DNA of 59,391 nt from an uncultured Bacteroidales bacterium (lineage in GTDB: Bacteria > Bacteroidota > Bacteroidia > Bacteroidales > FEN-979), in assembly GCA_903903985.1 (NCBI GenBank), contig CAIVAT010000033.1, positions 1 through 59,391 of the forward strand. Direction: 5' to 3'. This document shows, piece after piece, positions 1 to 9,316 of this stretch. A program made the translations under genes and the position numbers. Within the stretch, counting starts at the first letter, position 1. Every line of letters starts with the position of its first letter. The notes below the pieces were generated by a model. The model was not told where the DNA came from, ran no database searches, and saw only the letters and a list, made by a program, of their open reading frames with translations.

Positions 1-1
1 A

Positions 2-136
2 GCGATGTCGCTGCTGAACCCGGGAAGGATTAAATCACTCACCATTGTGGATGGAATGGTCTTCATGCGGAATAAAAACATGAAAGGCTCGTTTGTGGTG
101 ATGACCCAGGTGAAAGAAAGTTATCTGTCAGCGTAG
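2..136 (+). CDS. C-terminal end of an unrecognised protein (partial)
   Basis: An open frame runs in from the left edge and ends at a TAG at 134-136, giving the last 44 residues of a protein that starts outside the window. The tail is rich in Val, Met, Lys and Ser and ends in YLSA. Its stop lies inside the last codons of the convergent pyrG gene, so the two genes overlap tail to tail by 16 bases. I do not recognise the family. It is called because it is the only long open frame in the first 120 bases and because tight convergent overlaps are common in such genomes. It could still be a chance frame. Confidence 0.45.
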   Translation, partial: AMSLLNPGRIKSLTIVDGMVFMRNKNMKGSFVVMTQVKESYLSA

Positions 137-1731
137 TCCTTTGCTGCTTTAATAAAACTTACGAAAAGTGGATGTGGACGTGCCACGGTGCTCTTGTATT
201 CCGGATGGAACTGAACCCCGACGAACCACGGATGGTTTTCCAATTCAATGATCTCTACAAGGTTGTCTTTTTGATTGATACCGACAGGTACCATACCCGC
301 CTTGCGATAAGCTTCTGTATATTCGTTGTTGAATTCAAACCGGTGCCGGTGCCGCTCGTTGATGTTTTCCTGTTGATAAACCGGGTAAACTTTCGATCCG
401 GGTGTCAGTTTACAGGGATACGATCCAAGGCGCATGGTGCCTCCCAGTCCGGAAATCTTTTTCTGCATTTCCATCATATCGATGACCGGGTAAGGTGTAA
501 GTTTATTAAACTCAGTAGAATGGGCGCTTGTATATCCAAGTACATTCCTTCCGAATTCAATGACAGCACATTGCATCCCAAGGCAAATCCCAAAAAACGG
601 AATTTTCTTTTCCCTTGCAAAGCGTATCGCCGAAATTTTCCCTTCAATGCCACGCTCACCAAAGCCAGGGGCCACAAGGATCCCGTCAAGTTCGCCCAAC
701 TTTTCGGCCACATTATCATCATTCAGAAATTCAGAATGAAAAGTTTGAACTTTCACACGAACTCCGTTTGAAGTACCTGCATGGATAAATGACTCGTTGA
801 TCGATTTGTACGCATCCTTCAGTTCAACATATTTCCCGACGAGGCCGATATTGACTTCTCCGGACGGGTGTTTCAGGGAATATAAAAATTGCTCCCAATC
901 AGTAAGGTCGGGCTCCTGGTCCCAGGGCATGTTCGTTTTCTTGAGAATTTCAAGATCGAGATTCTCTTCGCGCATCAGGATAGGAACATCATAAATCGAT
1001 TCTGCATCGATGGATTCAATGACTGAGCTAGGACTGACATTGCAGAATAAAGCTATTTTATTCCGTATCCCTTCGGAAAGGTGCTTTTCTGTCCGGCAGA
1101 CAATAATATCAGGCTGAACCCCCGATTCCAGTAAAGTCTTTACCGAATGCTGGGTAGGTTTGGTCTTCAATTCACCGGCAGCCGCAAGATACGGGACCAG
1201 TGTGAGATGTACGACAACGCAATCGCGCCCAAGTTCCCAGCGTAGCTGGCGTACAGCTTCAATAAAGGGCAATGATTCGATATCACCAACAGTACCACCG
1301 ATTTCGGTAATGATAAAATCATAATCACCCCTGTTTGCCAGCAATTTGATGCGGTATTTTATTTCATCAGTGATATGTGGTATCACCTGCACAGTTTCAC
1401 CAAGATATTCACCCTGCCTTTCCTTGGTAATGACAGATTGATAAATCACACCTGTTGTAACATTGTTTGCCTGGGAGGTGGGGACATTTGAAAATCGTTC
1501 ATAGTGGCCAAGGTCCAGGTCTGTTTCTGCACCATCTTCAGTGACAAAACATTCGCCATGTTCATATGGATTGAGTGTTCCGGGATCAATGTTGATGTAG
1601 GGATCAAGTTTTTGAATGGTCACGGAAAACCCACGCGCAACAAGCAGTTTAGCGATGGAAGAAGAAATGATGCCTTTGCCCAGGGAGGAGGTCACCCCGC
1701 CGGTGACGAATATGAATTTTGTTTTTGACAT
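121..1731 (-). CDS. pyrG: CTP synthase
   Basis: CTP synthase makes CTP from UTP, ATP and glutamine in the cytoplasm, the last step of de novo pyrimidine nucleotide synthesis. The 536-residue length is normal for the family. The N-terminal synthase domain opens with the P-loop-like [10 protein letters not shown] near residues 11-20. The C-terminal class I glutamine amidotransferase domain carries the nucleophile Cys in GICLGMQ (about residue 380) and the His-Glu pair in FHPEY near residue 515. The ATG at 1731 is preceded, about 30 bases upstream, by a -7 box on the same strand (1761-1768). The gene is intact. Confidence 0.98.
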   Translation of the reverse strand: MSKTKFIFVTGGVTSSLGKGIISSSIAKLLVARGFSVTIQKLDPYINIDPGTLNPYEHGECFVTEDGAETDLDLGHYERFSNVPTSQANNVTTGVIYQSVITKERQGEYLGETVQVIPHITDEIKYRIKLLANRGDYDFIITEIGGTVGDIESLPFIEAVRQLRWELGRDCVVVHLTLVPYLAAAGELKTKPTQHSVKTLLESGVQPDIIVCRTEKHLSEGIRNKIALFCNVSPSSVIESIDAESIYDVPILMREENLDLEILKKTNMPWDQEPDLTDWEQFLYSLKHPSGEVNIGLVGKYVELKDAYKSINESFIHAGTSNGVRVKVQTFHSEFLNDDNVAEKLGELDGILVAPGFGERGIEGKISAIRFAREKKIPFFGICLGMQCAVIEFGRNVLGYTSAHSTEFNKLTPYPVIDMMEMQKKISGLGGTMRLGSYPCKLTPGSKVYPVYQQENINERHRHRFEFNNEYTEAYRKAGMVPVGINQKDNLVEIIELENHPWFVGVQFHPEYKSTVARPHPLFVSFIKAAKDYADR

Positions 1732-1760
1732 TAAAAATAAATTGATGTTCAGAACCCGGG

Positions 1761-1768
1761 CAAAATTA
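1761..1768 (-). promoter_or_regulatory. Bacteroidota -7 promoter box for pyrG
   Basis: Read on the minus strand the bases are TAATTTTG, an exact match to TAnnTTTG. The predicted transcript start lies about 7 bases downstream, leaving a leader of roughly 20-25 bases before the pyrG ATG. No clear -33 TTTG is visible. Confidence 0.65.
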
Positions 1769-1899
1769 CGCTAAATATTTACGATTTACGATTTTAGATT
1801 AACGATTTATGAGAAAAGTCAATTCCTGCTTGTATGATTTGGGAATCTTAAATGGAAAATCTTAAATAGAAAATCATTTTTTTTCATAGTTAAAATCCG

Positions 1900-1907
1900 T
1901 AATTTTG
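1900..1907 (+). promoter_or_regulatory. Bacteroidota -7 promoter box for gap
   Basis: TAATTTTG matches the phylum -7 consensus exactly and is followed by GC, as is often seen. It lies 45 bases before the GAPDH start codon. The region just upstream is T-rich but has no perfect TTTG at the expected spacing. Confidence 0.65.
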
Positions 1908-1919
1908 CAGCCAGTTTAA

Positions 1920-2957
<1,038 letters not shown>

Positions 2958-2981
2958 ACTTTTAACCTTTTTTTTTAATTT

Positions 2982-3015
2982 AAAGCCGTCCTATTTCGAC
3001 GGCTTTTTTATTTTT
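2982..3015 (+). terminator. Intrinsic terminator of gap
   Basis: A perfect 9-bp stem (AAAGCCGTC at 2982-2990 pairing with GACGGCTTT at 2998-3006) with a 7-base loop is followed by a T-rich run to 3015. It starts 25 bases after the GAPDH stop codon. Confidence 0.9.
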
Positions 3016-3156
3016 GTACCCGATTCATTTTGATTTATAAATTCGACTTTCATTAACCACAATAGGAAAATTATTACAATTATTTGGCTGATAACTATTT
3101 GTTAATATAATTCTAGCTGAACCCCTCAGACATTTGTGGGGAAAAACAAGTTCAAT

Positions 3157-4356
3157 ATGGAGTCAATCAAAGAAATATTTAAAATCGGCTACGGGCCTTC
3201 CAGCAGTCATACAATGGGGCCGCACAAAGCTGCGACAATCTTCAGGTCGCGCAATAAGGAAATCCAAAAATTCAGGATCACGCTGTATGGAAGCCTTGCT
3301 GCAACCGGCAAGGGGCATATGACAGACCTGGCCATACAGGATGCCATGGCGCCTTGTTCCACTGAAATTTTGTGGAATCCTCATGAGTTTTTACCAGCAC
3401 ATCCCAACGGGATGAAGTTTGAAGCGCTGGATAAATCCGATAATGTAAAAAATGAATGGCTCACATACAGCATTGGTGGCGGCGACATAAGCGACACTGG
3501 CGAAAGAGCCCCCTCCGCTGAAATATACAAGCTGAATACCATGACCGATATCCTTGCCTGGTGCCGTGAAAACGGCCGGACCATGTGGGAATTCATTGAA
3601 ATGCATGAAACACCGACCATCTGGGACCATCTCGCAGATGTCTGGAAGGTCATGCAGGATGCAATCGAACGCGGAATTGAAACTGAGGGTGTACTTCCCG
3701 GACGGCTGAATCTGCCGCGGAAGGCCTCGTCATTTTATACAAAGGCCAGAAGTTTCAAGGGAACACTCTCCCGCCGGGCGTTTACCTTTGCCTTTGCCCT
3801 TGCAGTTTCGGAAGAGAATGCCGCGGGCGGAAAAATTGTAACGGCCCCTACCTGTGGCTCATGTGGTGTAATTCCGGCAGTACTTTATCTCTTAAAAACA
3901 CAATACGATTTTAATGATAAAAAAATTCTTCGCGGACTGGCAACCGCCGGCCTGGTTGGCAACCTGATCAAGACAAATGCCTCCATTTCAGGTGCTGAGG
4001 TTGGCTGTCAGGGTGAGGTTGGCAGTGCAAGTTCGATGGCCGCCGCTGCTGCCGAACAGATGTTCGGAGGCACACCAGGCCAGGTGGAATATGCAGCATC
4101 TATCGCCATGGAACATTTTCTCGGGCTTACTTGCGACCCTTTGTTCGGACTCGTCCAGGTGCCTTGCATTGAGCGCAATGCTTTTGGAGCTGCACGCGCA
4201 CTTGATGCGAATATGTACGCCTTATTGAGTGATGGCCACCACCTGGTCAGCTTCGACCGGGTTATCCAGGCGATGAAGCAAACCGGGCATGATCTGCCGA
4301 GAATTTACAAGGAAACGGCGGAAGGTGGACTTGCAGTGCTCGGGATTAAAGGCTGA
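3157..4356 (+). CDS. sdaA: L-serine ammonia-lyase, iron-sulfur dependent, single chain
   Basis: This enzyme deaminates L-serine to pyruvate and ammonia with an oxygen-sensitive 4Fe-4S cluster in the cytoplasm. The product has 399 residues from the ATG at 3157. That start gives the usual MESIKE N-terminus, with the signature GPSSSHTMGP following directly. An in-frame GTG at 3136 would add seven residues and is less likely. The N-terminal beta domain is followed by the alpha domain, with the cluster-binding Cys pattern TCGSCG and a later Cys in LVQVPCIERN. Both domains are in one chain. The intergenic region upstream is AT-rich and has no convincing promoter box. Confidence 0.95.
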   Translation: MESIKEIFKIGYGPSSSHTMGPHKAATIFRSRNKEIQKFRITLYGSLAATGKGHMTDLAIQDAMAPCSTEILWNPHEFLPAHPNGMKFEALDKSDNVKNEWLTYSIGGGDISDTGERAPSAEIYKLNTMTDILAWCRENGRTMWEFIEMHETPTIWDHLADVWKVMQDAIERGIETEGVLPGRLNLPRKASSFYTKARSFKGTLSRRAFTFAFALAVSEENAAGGKIVTAPTCGSCGVIPAVLYLLKTQYDFNDKKILRGLATAGLVGNLIKTNASISGAEVGCQGEVGSASSMAAAAAEQMFGGTPGQVEYAASIAMEHFLGLTCDPLFGLVQVPCIERNAFGAARALDANMYALLSDGHHLVSFDRVIQAMKQTGHDLPRIYKETAEGGLAVLGIKG

Positions 4357-4396
4357 TCCCCTGCCCCATCTTTGTCAGCGAGACAGGGGTGGTTTT
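4352..4396 (+). terminator. Possible weak terminator after serine dehydratase
   Basis: Just after the stop, CCCCTG (4358-4363) can pair with CAGGGG (about 4384-4389) across a 20-base loop, followed by GGTTTTC. The loop is long and the T run short, so this is a tentative call. Confidence 0.3.
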
Positions 4397-4449
4397 CAAT
4401 CAGGATGATTTTTTATGCCATAAAAAATAAACGAAAAAATCGGTAATCT

Positions 4450-4477
4450 AAAATCCAAAATCCAAAATCCAAAATCC
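4450..4477 (+). repeat. 7-bp tandem repeat AAAATCC x4
   Basis: Four perfect copies of AAAATCC lie just upstream of the helicase promoter. Similar degenerate A/T-rich text (TTTACGATTT, AATCTTAAAT and the like) occurs at 1778-1870 and 7780-7800, also between genes. Confidence 0.85.
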
Positions 4478-4489
4478 AAATTTAAATCG

Positions 4490-4497
4490 TATCTTTG
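4490..4497 (+). promoter_or_regulatory. Bacteroidota -7 promoter box for the DEAD-box helicase
   Basis: TATCTTTG, followed by CGG, matches TAnnTTTG exactly. If transcription starts about 7 bases downstream, the helicase mRNA has a leader of roughly 150 bases, much longer than the 20-45 bases seen for other genes here. Confidence 0.65.
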
Positions 4498-4654
4498 CGG
4501 CCTAATAATCAGTGTTTGAGGTCAGATATATCTGATTTACATTTCCCGCCCGCACATTCAACAGGCATGGTGCCAACGGCACAGCCCTTCCATCAGGTTC
4601 CGCCTGGTTTGAGCATCTCCCGGAAATCCAGAAAGCACACAATACAAAAATTAC

Positions 4655-6586
4655 ATGGTTACATTTGAAGAATTGGGCATCAGCAAAGAGATTGTGCTGG
4701 CCCTTGTGGATCTTGGTTTTGAGGTTCCAATGCCGGTACAGGAAAAGGTTATCCCACTGTTGTTGGGTGAAAAGACTGATATCGTGGCACTTGCACAGAC
4801 GGGTACCGGGAAAACCGCTGCATATGGGCTTCCGCTTATCCAGCAGATCGACACCAACAATGCCCTTCCCCAGGCTTTGATACTCTGCCCAACCCGTGAA
4901 CTTTGCGTTCAGATTGCGGGAGACCTTAACGACTTTGCAAAATACATTGATGGTCTCCATATTCTACCGATCTATGGAGGCAGCAGCTATGATGTCCAGA
5001 TCAAGGCCTTGAAAAGAGGTGTCCAGATCGTTGTTGCAACCCCGGGCCGGTTGATTGACCTGATGCACAGAAAAGCAATCAAATTACGCGATGTTCATTC
5101 TGTGGTCCTTGATGAAGCAGATGAAATGCTCAACATGGGCTTCCTCGACAGCATCAACGATATCCTGGCCGAAGTGCCTGAAAACAGGAGTACCCTGTTA
5201 TTCTCGGCTACCATGCCGCGTGAGGTCGCGGTGATTGCGAAAAAATACATGACCAATCCGGTGGAGATCACTATCGGCAACCGCAATTCCGGTGCAGAGA
5301 ACATTAAACATGTTTATTATACTGTTCATGCAAAAGATAAATACACGGCGCTCAAGCGCATCGTCGATTTTTATCCATCCATATATGGCATCGTTTTCTG
5401 CCGCACACGTATTGATACTCAGGAGATTGCAGATAAACTCATTGGGGATGGCTACAATGCCGAAGCGCTTCATGGTGACTTATCGCAAGTTCAGCGCGAC
5501 AGTGTGATGCAGAAATTCCGGATTCGTCATGTCCAGTTGCTGGTTGCCACAGATGTTGCGGCACGCGGGCTGGATGTGAATGATCTTACACACATTATCA
5601 ATTATGCTTTACCGGATGACCTCTCCTCCTATACGCATCGCAGCGGCCGCACCGGCCGGGCAGGCAAGGCTGGGACATCCATTGCCATCATCAACCTGAA
5701 AGAGAAACACCTGATCCGGCAAATTGAAAAACTGATCAACAAGTCTTTCATTGCAGCAAAAGTCCCGGGTGGACGCGAAATATGTGAGAAACAGTTGTTT
5801 AATCTCATCAACAAAATGGAAAATGTTGAGATTGAACATTCAGAAATTGATCCCTTCCTTCCGGCAATATACCGCAAACTCGAATGGCTAGAAAAGGAGG
5901 ATGTCATCAAACGATTTGTAGCCCTCGAATTCAACCGTTTCCTGGAATACTATCGTAATGCCAAGGATATCAATGTTTTTGAAGAAAAAGGCCGGGAATC
6001 TTTCCGTGAAAAAGGTGGCAAGGAATCTTTCCGTGAAAGAGGAGGCCGGGAATCTTTTCACGACAGAGGCAGAGGCAGTGATTCCCGCAAGGAAGTAACC
6101 GCATTTACCCGCCTTGTGATCAATGCCGGTAAGGCAGACGGGCTGTACCCCAATAACCTGATCGAACTCATCAACGCCAACAGCCCGGGGAAACGGATCC
6201 GCATCGGAGACATTACCCTGGGCAAAAATGACGGGGTGTTCGAAGTGGATTCAGAATATGCGAAATTTCTCTCAGAATCTTTAAGCGAAGCTGAATTCAA
6301 AGGTTCGAACCTTTCCGTTGGCATTGCCAAAGGACAGGCGGAAGTCAATGTAAATGAACGCCGTACTTTCAAGGAGAAAGGGAAGTTCAAGGGTGACGGT
6401 GACTTAAAAAAAGGAAAAGGAACCTCTGAATTTAAAAAGGCGAAGAGTGGAGCTGAATTCAAAAAGGGGAAGGACTTTCCTGAAAACAAGGATCAGGAGA
6501 TCAAATCCTGGATAAAATCGAAAGGCGAAAATCCGTTCTCAGGAGCCGCAGAATGGGCAGGAAAGAAAAAGAAGAAGAAAAAATAG
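4655..6586 (+). CDS. DEAD-box ATP-dependent RNA helicase with DbpA-type RNA-binding domain
   Basis: The protein unwinds structured RNA using ATP, probably in ribosome assembly or cold adaptation. The helicase core (residues 1-370) has Q-motif, AQTGTGKT near 47-54, PTREL, DEAD near 152-155, SAT near 184 and HRSGRTGRAG near 327. Residues about 448-475 hold three near copies of a nine-residue RESF(R/H)(E/D)-type repeat, visible in the DNA as 27-bp tandem units at 5988-6068. A DbpA-like RNA-binding domain follows (about 487-565). The tail is very rich in Lys, Gly and Glu and ends in seven lysines. The 643-residue length suits a CsdA/DeaD-like protein. Bacterial homologues carry the DbpA domain, but the 23S rRNA target cannot be inferred here. 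Confidence 0.95.
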   Translation: MVTFEELGISKEIVLALVDLGFEVPMPVQEKVIPLLLGEKTDIVALAQTGTGKTAAYGLPLIQQIDTNNALPQALILCPTRELCVQIAGDLNDFAKYIDGLHILPIYGGSSYDVQIKALKRGVQIVVATPGRLIDLMHRKAIKLRDVHSVVLDEADEMLNMGFLDSINDILAEVPENRSTLLFSATMPREVAVIAKKYMTNPVEITIGNRNSGAENIKHVYYTVHAKDKYTALKRIVDFYPSIYGIVFCRTRIDTQEIADKLIGDGYNAEALHGDLSQVQRDSVMQKFRIRHVQLLVATDVAARGLDVNDLTHIINYALPDDLSSYTHRSGRTGRAGKAGTSIAIINLKEKHLIRQIEKLINKSFIAAKVPGGREICEKQLFNLINKMENVEIEHSEIDPFLPAIYRKLEWLEKEDVIKRFVALEFNRFLEYYRNAKDINVFEEKGRESFREKGGKESFRERGGRESFHDRGRGSDSRKEVTAFTRLVINAGKADGLYPNNLIELINANSPGKRIRIGDITLGKNDGVFEVDSEYAKFLSESLSEAEFKGSNLSVGIAKGQAEVNVNERRTFKEKGKFKGDGDLKKGKGTSEFKKAKSGAEFKKGKDFPENKDQEIKSWIKSKGENPFSGAAEWAGKKKKKKK

Positions 6587-6845
6587 TGCCGATCAATATC
6601 CCATCATTTCCCTTGAACCATCCTGCCTGAAACCATCGATTCATAGGTGATTGCAGCGTTGATGATTTCCTGAACAAACTGCGGGGCGACCAATTATGTA
6701 GCTGATGCATTGGGGTGGCTATCGCCCGCACTTGCAGCATACACTGGCAATCCTCTGCTGAATGGTCAGCATTGATGCTGACTTGCCCTTGTGAACTTCG
6801 GTAAAAAAATATAATGAGGACCAGGAATAGCGTAAACGTTCTCAT
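6501..6845 (-). pseudogene. Decayed remnant of a secreted surface-protein gene
   Basis: The first 22 residues form a good signal peptide ending in QGQ. They are followed by VSINADHSAED and then ML.V. The same pattern (QVSIN.D.S then ML.V) starts the mature part of the seven-repeat surface protein encoded at 28322-30556. After about 40 residues the similarity stops. Another frame (about 6603-6690) then reads as a plausible amphipathic sequence ending in SGRMVQGK. The end of this ORF also overlaps the 3' end of the helicase gene. I read this as the relic of a head domain followed by frameshifts and deletion. It could also be a chance signal-peptide ORF. Confidence 0.4.
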
Positions 6846-7040
6846 TTTTTATAGGTTGATTGCGAACGAATTAATATGGAAATTAATATTGCAACCTGTC
6901 ATTATGATTTTAATATTGATTCCCATACCAAGTTACATAAAAAAAATGACATATAAAATGTAGTCATGGGTTAACTGTTTTGATGATTATAGATATCAGG
7001 ATCTGTAAAAACCGGGAGTGAGCCGAGTATTGATGCTGGT
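6587..7040. other. Gene-poor interval with decayed sequence
   Basis: Apart from the minus-strand remnant ending at 6845, this stretch holds no open frame with recognisable features. It is AT-rich with runs such as AAATTAATATTG. No terminator, RNA gene or mobile element is seen. Confidence 0.6.
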
Positions 7041-7072
7041 TTTGTCTGGGTTCTGATTAATTCCTATGTTTG
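7041..7072 (+). promoter_or_regulatory. Complete Bacteroidota promoter (TTTG-N20-TAnnTTTG)
   Basis: TTTG at 7041-7044 is followed after exactly 20 bases by TATGTTTG at 7065-7072, then C. This is a perfect match to both boxes recognised by the phylum's primary sigma factor. It drives a 39-codon ORF starting at 7092 and, beyond it, the deleted PEP-utilizing gene. Confidence 0.8.
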
Positions 7073-7091
7073 CACCCTAAAACTGCTGTAC

Positions 7092-7211
7092 ATGCTCAAA
7101 CAACTCATTGCCCGGCAAATGGTGAAAAAGACCAAAAGCCGCCAATATCCTGTAGATTACCTTGAACAAAAACATGTTGACCAGGCCCAGCCATATCCAA
7201 TTAATAAATAG
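7092..7211 (+). CDS. Short basic peptide of unknown function behind a perfect promoter
   Basis: A 39-residue ORF starts 20 bases after the -7 box, which is the leader length expected for a real gene in this genome. The peptide is basic at its N-terminus (LKQLIARQMVKKTK) and ends QPYPINK. It has no signal peptide and no family I recognise. Its stop is followed by a G/C-rich hairpin-like stretch (about 7229-7262) and then the N-terminal piece of a broken PEP-utilizing gene at 7271. It may be a genuine small gene, or the surviving start of an upstream gene lost in the same rearrangement. Confidence 0.35.
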   Translation: MLKQLIARQMVKKTKSRQYPVDYLEQKHVDQAQPYPINK

Positions 7212-7270
7212 AACCTTTGCGCTTTTCTCCCCACATTGTTTGGGGAGGGACTGCGGGTAGGGTCTTTACC

Positions 7271-7778
7271 ATGGTAAAATTCATCAACGAAATAAAGGGT
7301 CCTGATGCCGGAGGCAAAGCCCATGGACTGAAGACCCTGATGGACCTTGGCATGAAAGCGCCGGAAAATCCTGCCTGAACTCAATAACCTGGTCTTTGAT
7401 GAAGTCAGCTTTGGCGTCCCTGAACCGTTGGACCAGCAGCAAGTAATTGAAATAACTTCAGGGCAAATAACAGGTATACCCGTGAGCAAAGGCATCATCG
7501 AGGGCCCTGCACGTATTATAAATACCCTTGAGGATGCGGAACATCTCCGGGAAGGTGAAATCATGGTGGCCTCTTTGACCGACATCGGCTGGACCCCCTA
7601 TTTCAGCATCATTGCCGGGCTGATCACCGAGATCGGAAGCCCGCTTTCGCATGGGGCTGTTGTTGCCCGTGAATATGGAATCCCTGTCATCGTTGGCGCC
7701 AAAGGAGCTAAAAAATTTATTGCTGATGGCAACCTGGTTCGGTTGGATGGGAACAGGGGAATTATTGAAAAATTGTAA
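7271..7778 (+). pseudogene. Internally deleted PEP/pyruvate-binding, PEP-utilizing enzyme
   Basis: The ATG at 7271 opens a frame reading GGKAHGLKTLMDLG, the start of the N-terminal nucleotide-binding domain of PEP synthase-like enzymes, but it hits a stop at 7376-7378. A different frame then reads KILPELNNLVFDEVSFGVPEP, the usual linker, and continues as a complete C-terminal phosphohistidine swivel domain up to the TAA at 7776-7778. That domain has the G.PLSHGAVVAREYGIP motif with the phosphorylatable His. About 35 N-terminal and 140 C-terminal residues remain of a protein normally of some 800 or more. The junction is near 7350-7365 and shifts the frame. An isolated swivel domain from the internal ATG at 7428 (116 residues) could still be translated. 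Confidence 0.8.
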
Positions 7779-7826
7779 AAATTAAAATGTAAAATGTAAA
7801 TCACAGATCGTACATCGCAAAATTTC

Positions 7827-8585
7827 CTATTCATGCATCAGGTATCTCTCCTGCAGTCCTTTAACATCCGCCTTCAATACATCGGCAACAAAACAGTTTA
7901 AACTGTTGTATTTTTGATCAATTTCGGTTAAGGCAGCTTCAAGATACTCTTCCCTGACTTCAAGCAAAGGGCGTAGAATTTCACCATTTAATCCGGATTC
8001 TGTTATATTCCTGATTATTTTTTCGGCCGCAGCCTTTGTGTATTCATTCGTGGCCATATAATCATCCCGGATCTTTTGCATTTCCACGCCAAGCGCAGTC
8101 AACAGGAAAACTGTTGCCATGCCTGTACGGTCTTTCCCGGCAGCACAATGGTAAACAAGCGGCAGGTTTTCAGTCGTTGCGATCAGGTGAAGAAACAAGC
8201 TGAAATCCCCCACATGTTTGTCAATCATCCGGATATAATCTGCAATCAGGATCGTTTCCAACCCCCTGGCATCATTGTTTTCAAGAAACAATGCCGCTTT
8301 TTCACGCGCTGCATCATGGATATCGATGTGAATAGTCTCTCTGACGGTCGGGATGATCTTATCGGGCCGATTCACCATTTCCCGCCGTGCCCGTAAATCA
8401 ATAATTGTTCTTAAATTTAACTGTACAAGTGCAGATATATCATGATCAGAGAGCAAATAGAAATCCCCGCTGCGAAAAAGCAGCCCATGCCTGATCACCC
8501 TTCCATCCATTGCAACAATTCCGCCTAGGTCCCGGAAGTTATGTTGTTTTGTTAAAATTGTTTCCAAATTTCTTGACTTATCCAT
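7827..8585 (-). CDS. Tyrosine/dual-specificity protein phosphatase-like protein
   Basis: This is a cysteine-based phosphatase of the family with the P-loop HC.AGKDRTG: the protein reads VYHCAAGKDRTGMA near residue 160. The N-terminal NFRDLGG motif, shortly after residue 15, is also typical. The 252-residue cytoplasmic product lacks a signal peptide. The frame is open 40 codons further upstream, but that part is Lys/Ile-rich and lies over the divergent promoter of the next gene, so the ATG at 8585 is preferred. A -7 box sits immediately upstream of that ATG (8587-8594), implying an almost leaderless mRNA or a slightly later start. Family members act on phosphotyrosine or phosphoinositides; the substrate here is unknown. 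Confidence 0.85.
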   Translation of the reverse strand: MDKSRNLETILTKQHNFRDLGGIVAMDGRVIRHGLLFRSGDFYLLSDHDISALVQLNLRTIIDLRARREMVNRPDKIIPTVRETIHIDIHDAAREKAALFLENNDARGLETILIADYIRMIDKHVGDFSLFLHLIATTENLPLVYHCAAGKDRTGMATVFLLTALGVEMQKIRDDYMATNEYTKAAAEKIIRNITESGLNGEILRPLLEVREEYLEAALTEIDQKYNSLNCFVADVLKADVKGLQERYLMHE

Positions 8586-8586
8586 G

Positions 8587-8594
8587 CAAAAGTA
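8587..8594 (-). promoter_or_regulatory. -7 box abutting the phosphatase start codon
   Basis: On the minus strand the bases read TACTTTTG, matching TAnnTTTG. It ends one base before the proposed ATG at 8585, so the transcript would begin at or within the start codon. No -33 box is seen. Confidence 0.4.
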
Positions 8595-8646
8595 TTTATT
8601 TTGGCTTTGCTTAATCTTTACGATGGCTAAAGTAATTTCTTTCAAC

Positions 8647-8678
8647 TTTGATAACGTTATATTTTTTTTATACTTTTG
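8647..8678 (+). promoter_or_regulatory. Complete Bacteroidota promoter for the small lipoprotein gene
   Basis: TTTG at 8647-8650 and TACTTTTG at 8671-8678 are separated by exactly 20 bases. Transcription would begin near 8685, about 50 bases before the ATG at 8737. Confidence 0.8.
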
Positions 8679-8736
8679 TTTTATTAAATAAATCAAACAA
8701 AACAACCAAACAACCTCTTACTAAAAACAAATCATC

Positions 8737-9141
8737 ATGAAAAAGCTTAACCAGTATCTATCATTTGCAGCATTACTGCTTTTGGCTATTGTGATCATCA
8801 GTGGTTGCAAAAAGAAAGACGATCCAGTTGTTCCGGCATTTACCCTGACCTCGACAGAAGTAACACTGGTAGGGAATGTCCCTGGTCTTCAGTTTTTTGC
8901 AAAATGCAACAATGATGATGTGAAAATGACAAAGGTGACGATTTCGAACCCGATCGGCTCCATAAACCTGACATATAATTTAAATGGCGGGATTTTTGTT
9001 AAAAATGAAATTTTCGGTTTGCAGGCTGACAATACAGGCTATGAAAAATCGACCGGTGCATGGAAGTTCAACTTTGTTGGCAACCGCACGGCCGATGGAA
9101 GTTCATTTGCTGTTGATGGATCACTTACGATAAGCAAATAG
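8737..9141 (+). CDS. Small lipoprotein of unknown function
   Basis: The 134-residue product has a lipoprotein signal peptide: a basic start, a Leu/Ile/Val-rich core and the lipobox ISGC near residues 21-24, followed by KKKDD. A charged region after the Cys is typical of lipoproteins sent to the outer membrane or surface in this phylum. The mature part looks all-beta (VTLVGNVPGLQF, INLTYNL) and would be a single small immunoglobulin-like or sandwich domain. It is a one-gene unit with a perfect promoter upstream and a very strong terminator downstream, which suggests high expression. The family is not recognised. Confidence 0.85.
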   Translation: MKKLNQYLSFAALLLLAIVIISGCKKKDDPVVPAFTLTSTEVTLVGNVPGLQFFAKCNNDDVKMTKVTISNPIGSINLTYNLNGGIFVKNEIFGLQADNTGYEKSTGAWKFNFVGNRTADGSSFAVDGSLTISK

Positions 9142-9201
9142 TCTTACATCGTCAACTATCCCATATTTTAACAAAACCATTCATTGGATTGTATACCGGT
9201 G

Positions 9202-9239
9202 AAACAGGGAGTAGTACCGACCTACTCCCTGTTTTTTTT
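9202..9239 (+). terminator. Strong intrinsic terminator
   Basis: A perfect 13-bp stem (AAACAGGGAGTAG at 9202-9214 and its complement at 9222-9234) with a 7-base loop runs into eight T residues. It ends the small lipoprotein transcript. Confidence 0.95.
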
Positions 9240-9281
9240 ACCCTGAAACAATCATTGACCGAACACCAAACCAACAGGAAA

Positions 9282-9289
9282 TAAATTTG
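9282..9289 (+). promoter_or_regulatory. -7 promoter box for the OsmC-like gene
   Basis: TAAATTTG matches the consensus and lies 27 bases before the start codon at 9317. No -33 TTTG is visible. Confidence 0.55.
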
Positions 9290-9316
9290 AGTTTTAACAA
9301 TAATTCAACCTGAACC

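Noticed and set aside
172..771. 199-codon plus-strand ORF opposite pyrG
   Set aside because: It lies wholly antisense to the conserved CTP synthase and has no domain or signal; it is a shadow frame.
4502..4960. 152-codon minus-strand ORF across the helicase start
   Set aside because: It overlaps the conserved start of the helicase on the opposite strand and shows no known domain.
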